Shown here one piece after another: positions 62,963 through 64,000 of a DNA stretch of 64,000 nucleotides. A program made the translations under genes and the position numbers. Numbering within the stretch: position 1 is the stretch's first letter; each line of letters opens with the position of its first letter. This stretch comes from Ctenosaura bakeri (Eukaryota; Chordata; Lepidosauria; Squamata; Iguanidae). The notes below the pieces were generated by a model. It made no database searches. It was not told the DNA's origin and saw only the letters and a program-made list of their open reading frames with translations. The stretch is from positions 62,001 to 126,000 of the forward strand of contig CAOLHI010000487.1 of the NCBI GenBank assembly GCA_948474755.1. Direction: 5' to 3'.

Positions 62963-63191
62963 GAGCCCTGGTGGTGCAGGGGTTAAATGCCAGTACTGCA
63001 AGCCACAAGGTTGTGAGTTCGATCCTGCCAGGCTCCAAGGTTGACTCAGCCTTCCATCCTTCCGCAGGTCGGTAAAATGAGTACCCAGCTTGTTGGGGGC
63101 ATGTATAGAAATGTATAGAAATACATGCTATTTGTAAGTTGTTCGCCGCCTCGATCCATATGGAGAGGCGGGATACAAATAAATAATAAAA
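62963..63191 (+). repeat. tRNA-type SINE (second family)
   Basis: GAGCCCTGGTGGTGCAGGGG (A box), GTTGTGAGTTCGATCCTG (B box), CTCAGCCTTCCATCCTTCC, GGTAAAATGAGTACCCAGC and the tail GCGGGATACAAATAAATAAT. Both ends are present and it is little diverged. Confidence 0.75.
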
Positions 63192-64000
63192 GAAAAAGAA
63201 AAGAAAAAGCCAAGTTTTCTTGCGATAGGAAAGCAAAGTGTGTGGGAATCTTCTCAAAGGAACTCCTGCTGCAATATCTGAGACCATTTGGTGAAAACTC
63301 AAGGTCATCCAATTGAGTGGTAATAAGATTTAAGGCATATTCCAATACAGGAGAAGGTAATGGGCGGTACTTTACACAGCTTTTAAAGAATGAGGAGCAG
63401 CAGCACGGCTTGTATGCTTTCTGGGAGCACTGAAAGAGACAGACTACTGAGCTTGATGAATGTTTGGTTTGCTGCAGCCAGGGTATTCTGACATTATGGA
63501 AGTATTATTTAAGTATGAAGGAATGGAAAGTGACTGTCAGATTGTAATCAGAGCTGCTTCACCTTACGTAATGGTACAGACTTGTAGCATCATTCATATT
63601 TGGAATGACACCAACTTTCTTTCAGTTATTATCTATACAGCCAGGGAAACTAAATCACAGAAGTCATCTCTCTTTATTAGCAGTCTGAATAGAGAGGGTG
63701 TGACATACCAATGTGATAGGACGAAAACCCTTCTTAGCTAAAACTAAGGGTTCTTCAAAAAAAAAAAATCCATGTTATTATTATTGTCTTCTTGTGTTAT
63801 CTTCTGCCACAATCAGCAGTACTTCCCAGTACTGGAGTGTTTTTTTCATTTAAATGAATTATTTTCTAGCTCCTCACACCCAAGTCCACAGTGCAAGCTG
63901 TCTGCATAATTCATGTGTATTGCTTTTGTCATATGAAGGGGGAACCTTTCCATCTTATCTGCTGTAAGAAACTGACTGAAAAAAAATCTATCAAGTGATT

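Larger units (their letters stand above)
55112..64000 (-). other. SLC39A10 first intron or upstream region
   Basis: No coding exon of SLC39A10 is expected here; its non-coding first exon and promoter were not found and probably lie beyond 64000. The stretch has an LTR-like block (about 58150-58680), a hAT element (60270-60542), SINEs (60697-60902, 61100-61320, 62963-63191) and a palindromic-element fragment near 61690-61800. No CpG island was noted. Reading frames here are short and lack known domains. Confidence 0.5.

Overview
This is vertebrate nuclear DNA, most likely from a squamate reptile (lizard). The two genes show a normal intron-exon structure. The repeats include Sauria-type tRNA SINEs, a SINE with a 5S-rRNA-like head, many palindromic hAT-type elements and a DIRS retrotransposon. 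No CRISPR array or bacterial operon is present.

Layout. Positions 783-20613 (+) carry the last 11 exons (632 codons) of an axonemal inner-arm dynein heavy chain, best matched to DNAH7. The stretch runs from the AAA6 region to the stop codon; the rest of the gene lies to the left of the window. Positions 24472-55102 (-) carry the complete coding sequence of the zinc importer SLC39A10 (ZIP10), in 9 coding exons and 854 codons. Its non-coding first exon and promoter lie to the right or were not found. The two genes are convergent, as I recall them in mammals. Their likely polyadenylation signals are less than 100 bp apart (20753 on + and about 20832-20842 on -), with a perfect 11-bp-arm hairpin just next to them.

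The largest intron of SLC39A10 (39803-51967) holds a 6.07-kb DIRS1-like retrotransposon at 40035-46107, on the same strand as the host gene. It has inverted terminal repeats, an internal complementary region that matches both outer ends perfectly, a gag-like ORF, an intact reverse transcriptase/RNase H ORF and an intact tyrosine recombinase ORF. Near-identical terminal repeats point to a recent insertion, but gag appears broken by two single-base frame changes. A decayed relic of a related element sits in a DNAH7 intron at 9410-9530.

The remaining sequence is introns and flanking DNA with nested repeats: hAT elements with 8-bp target duplications, terminal-inverted-repeat elements, several SINE families and simple repeats. 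I see no wholly new gene system. The most notable items are the DIRS element with its built-in splice-donor motif, the DIRS relic, a hAT fragment resembling a mammalian family, and the tight 3'-to-3' gene junction.
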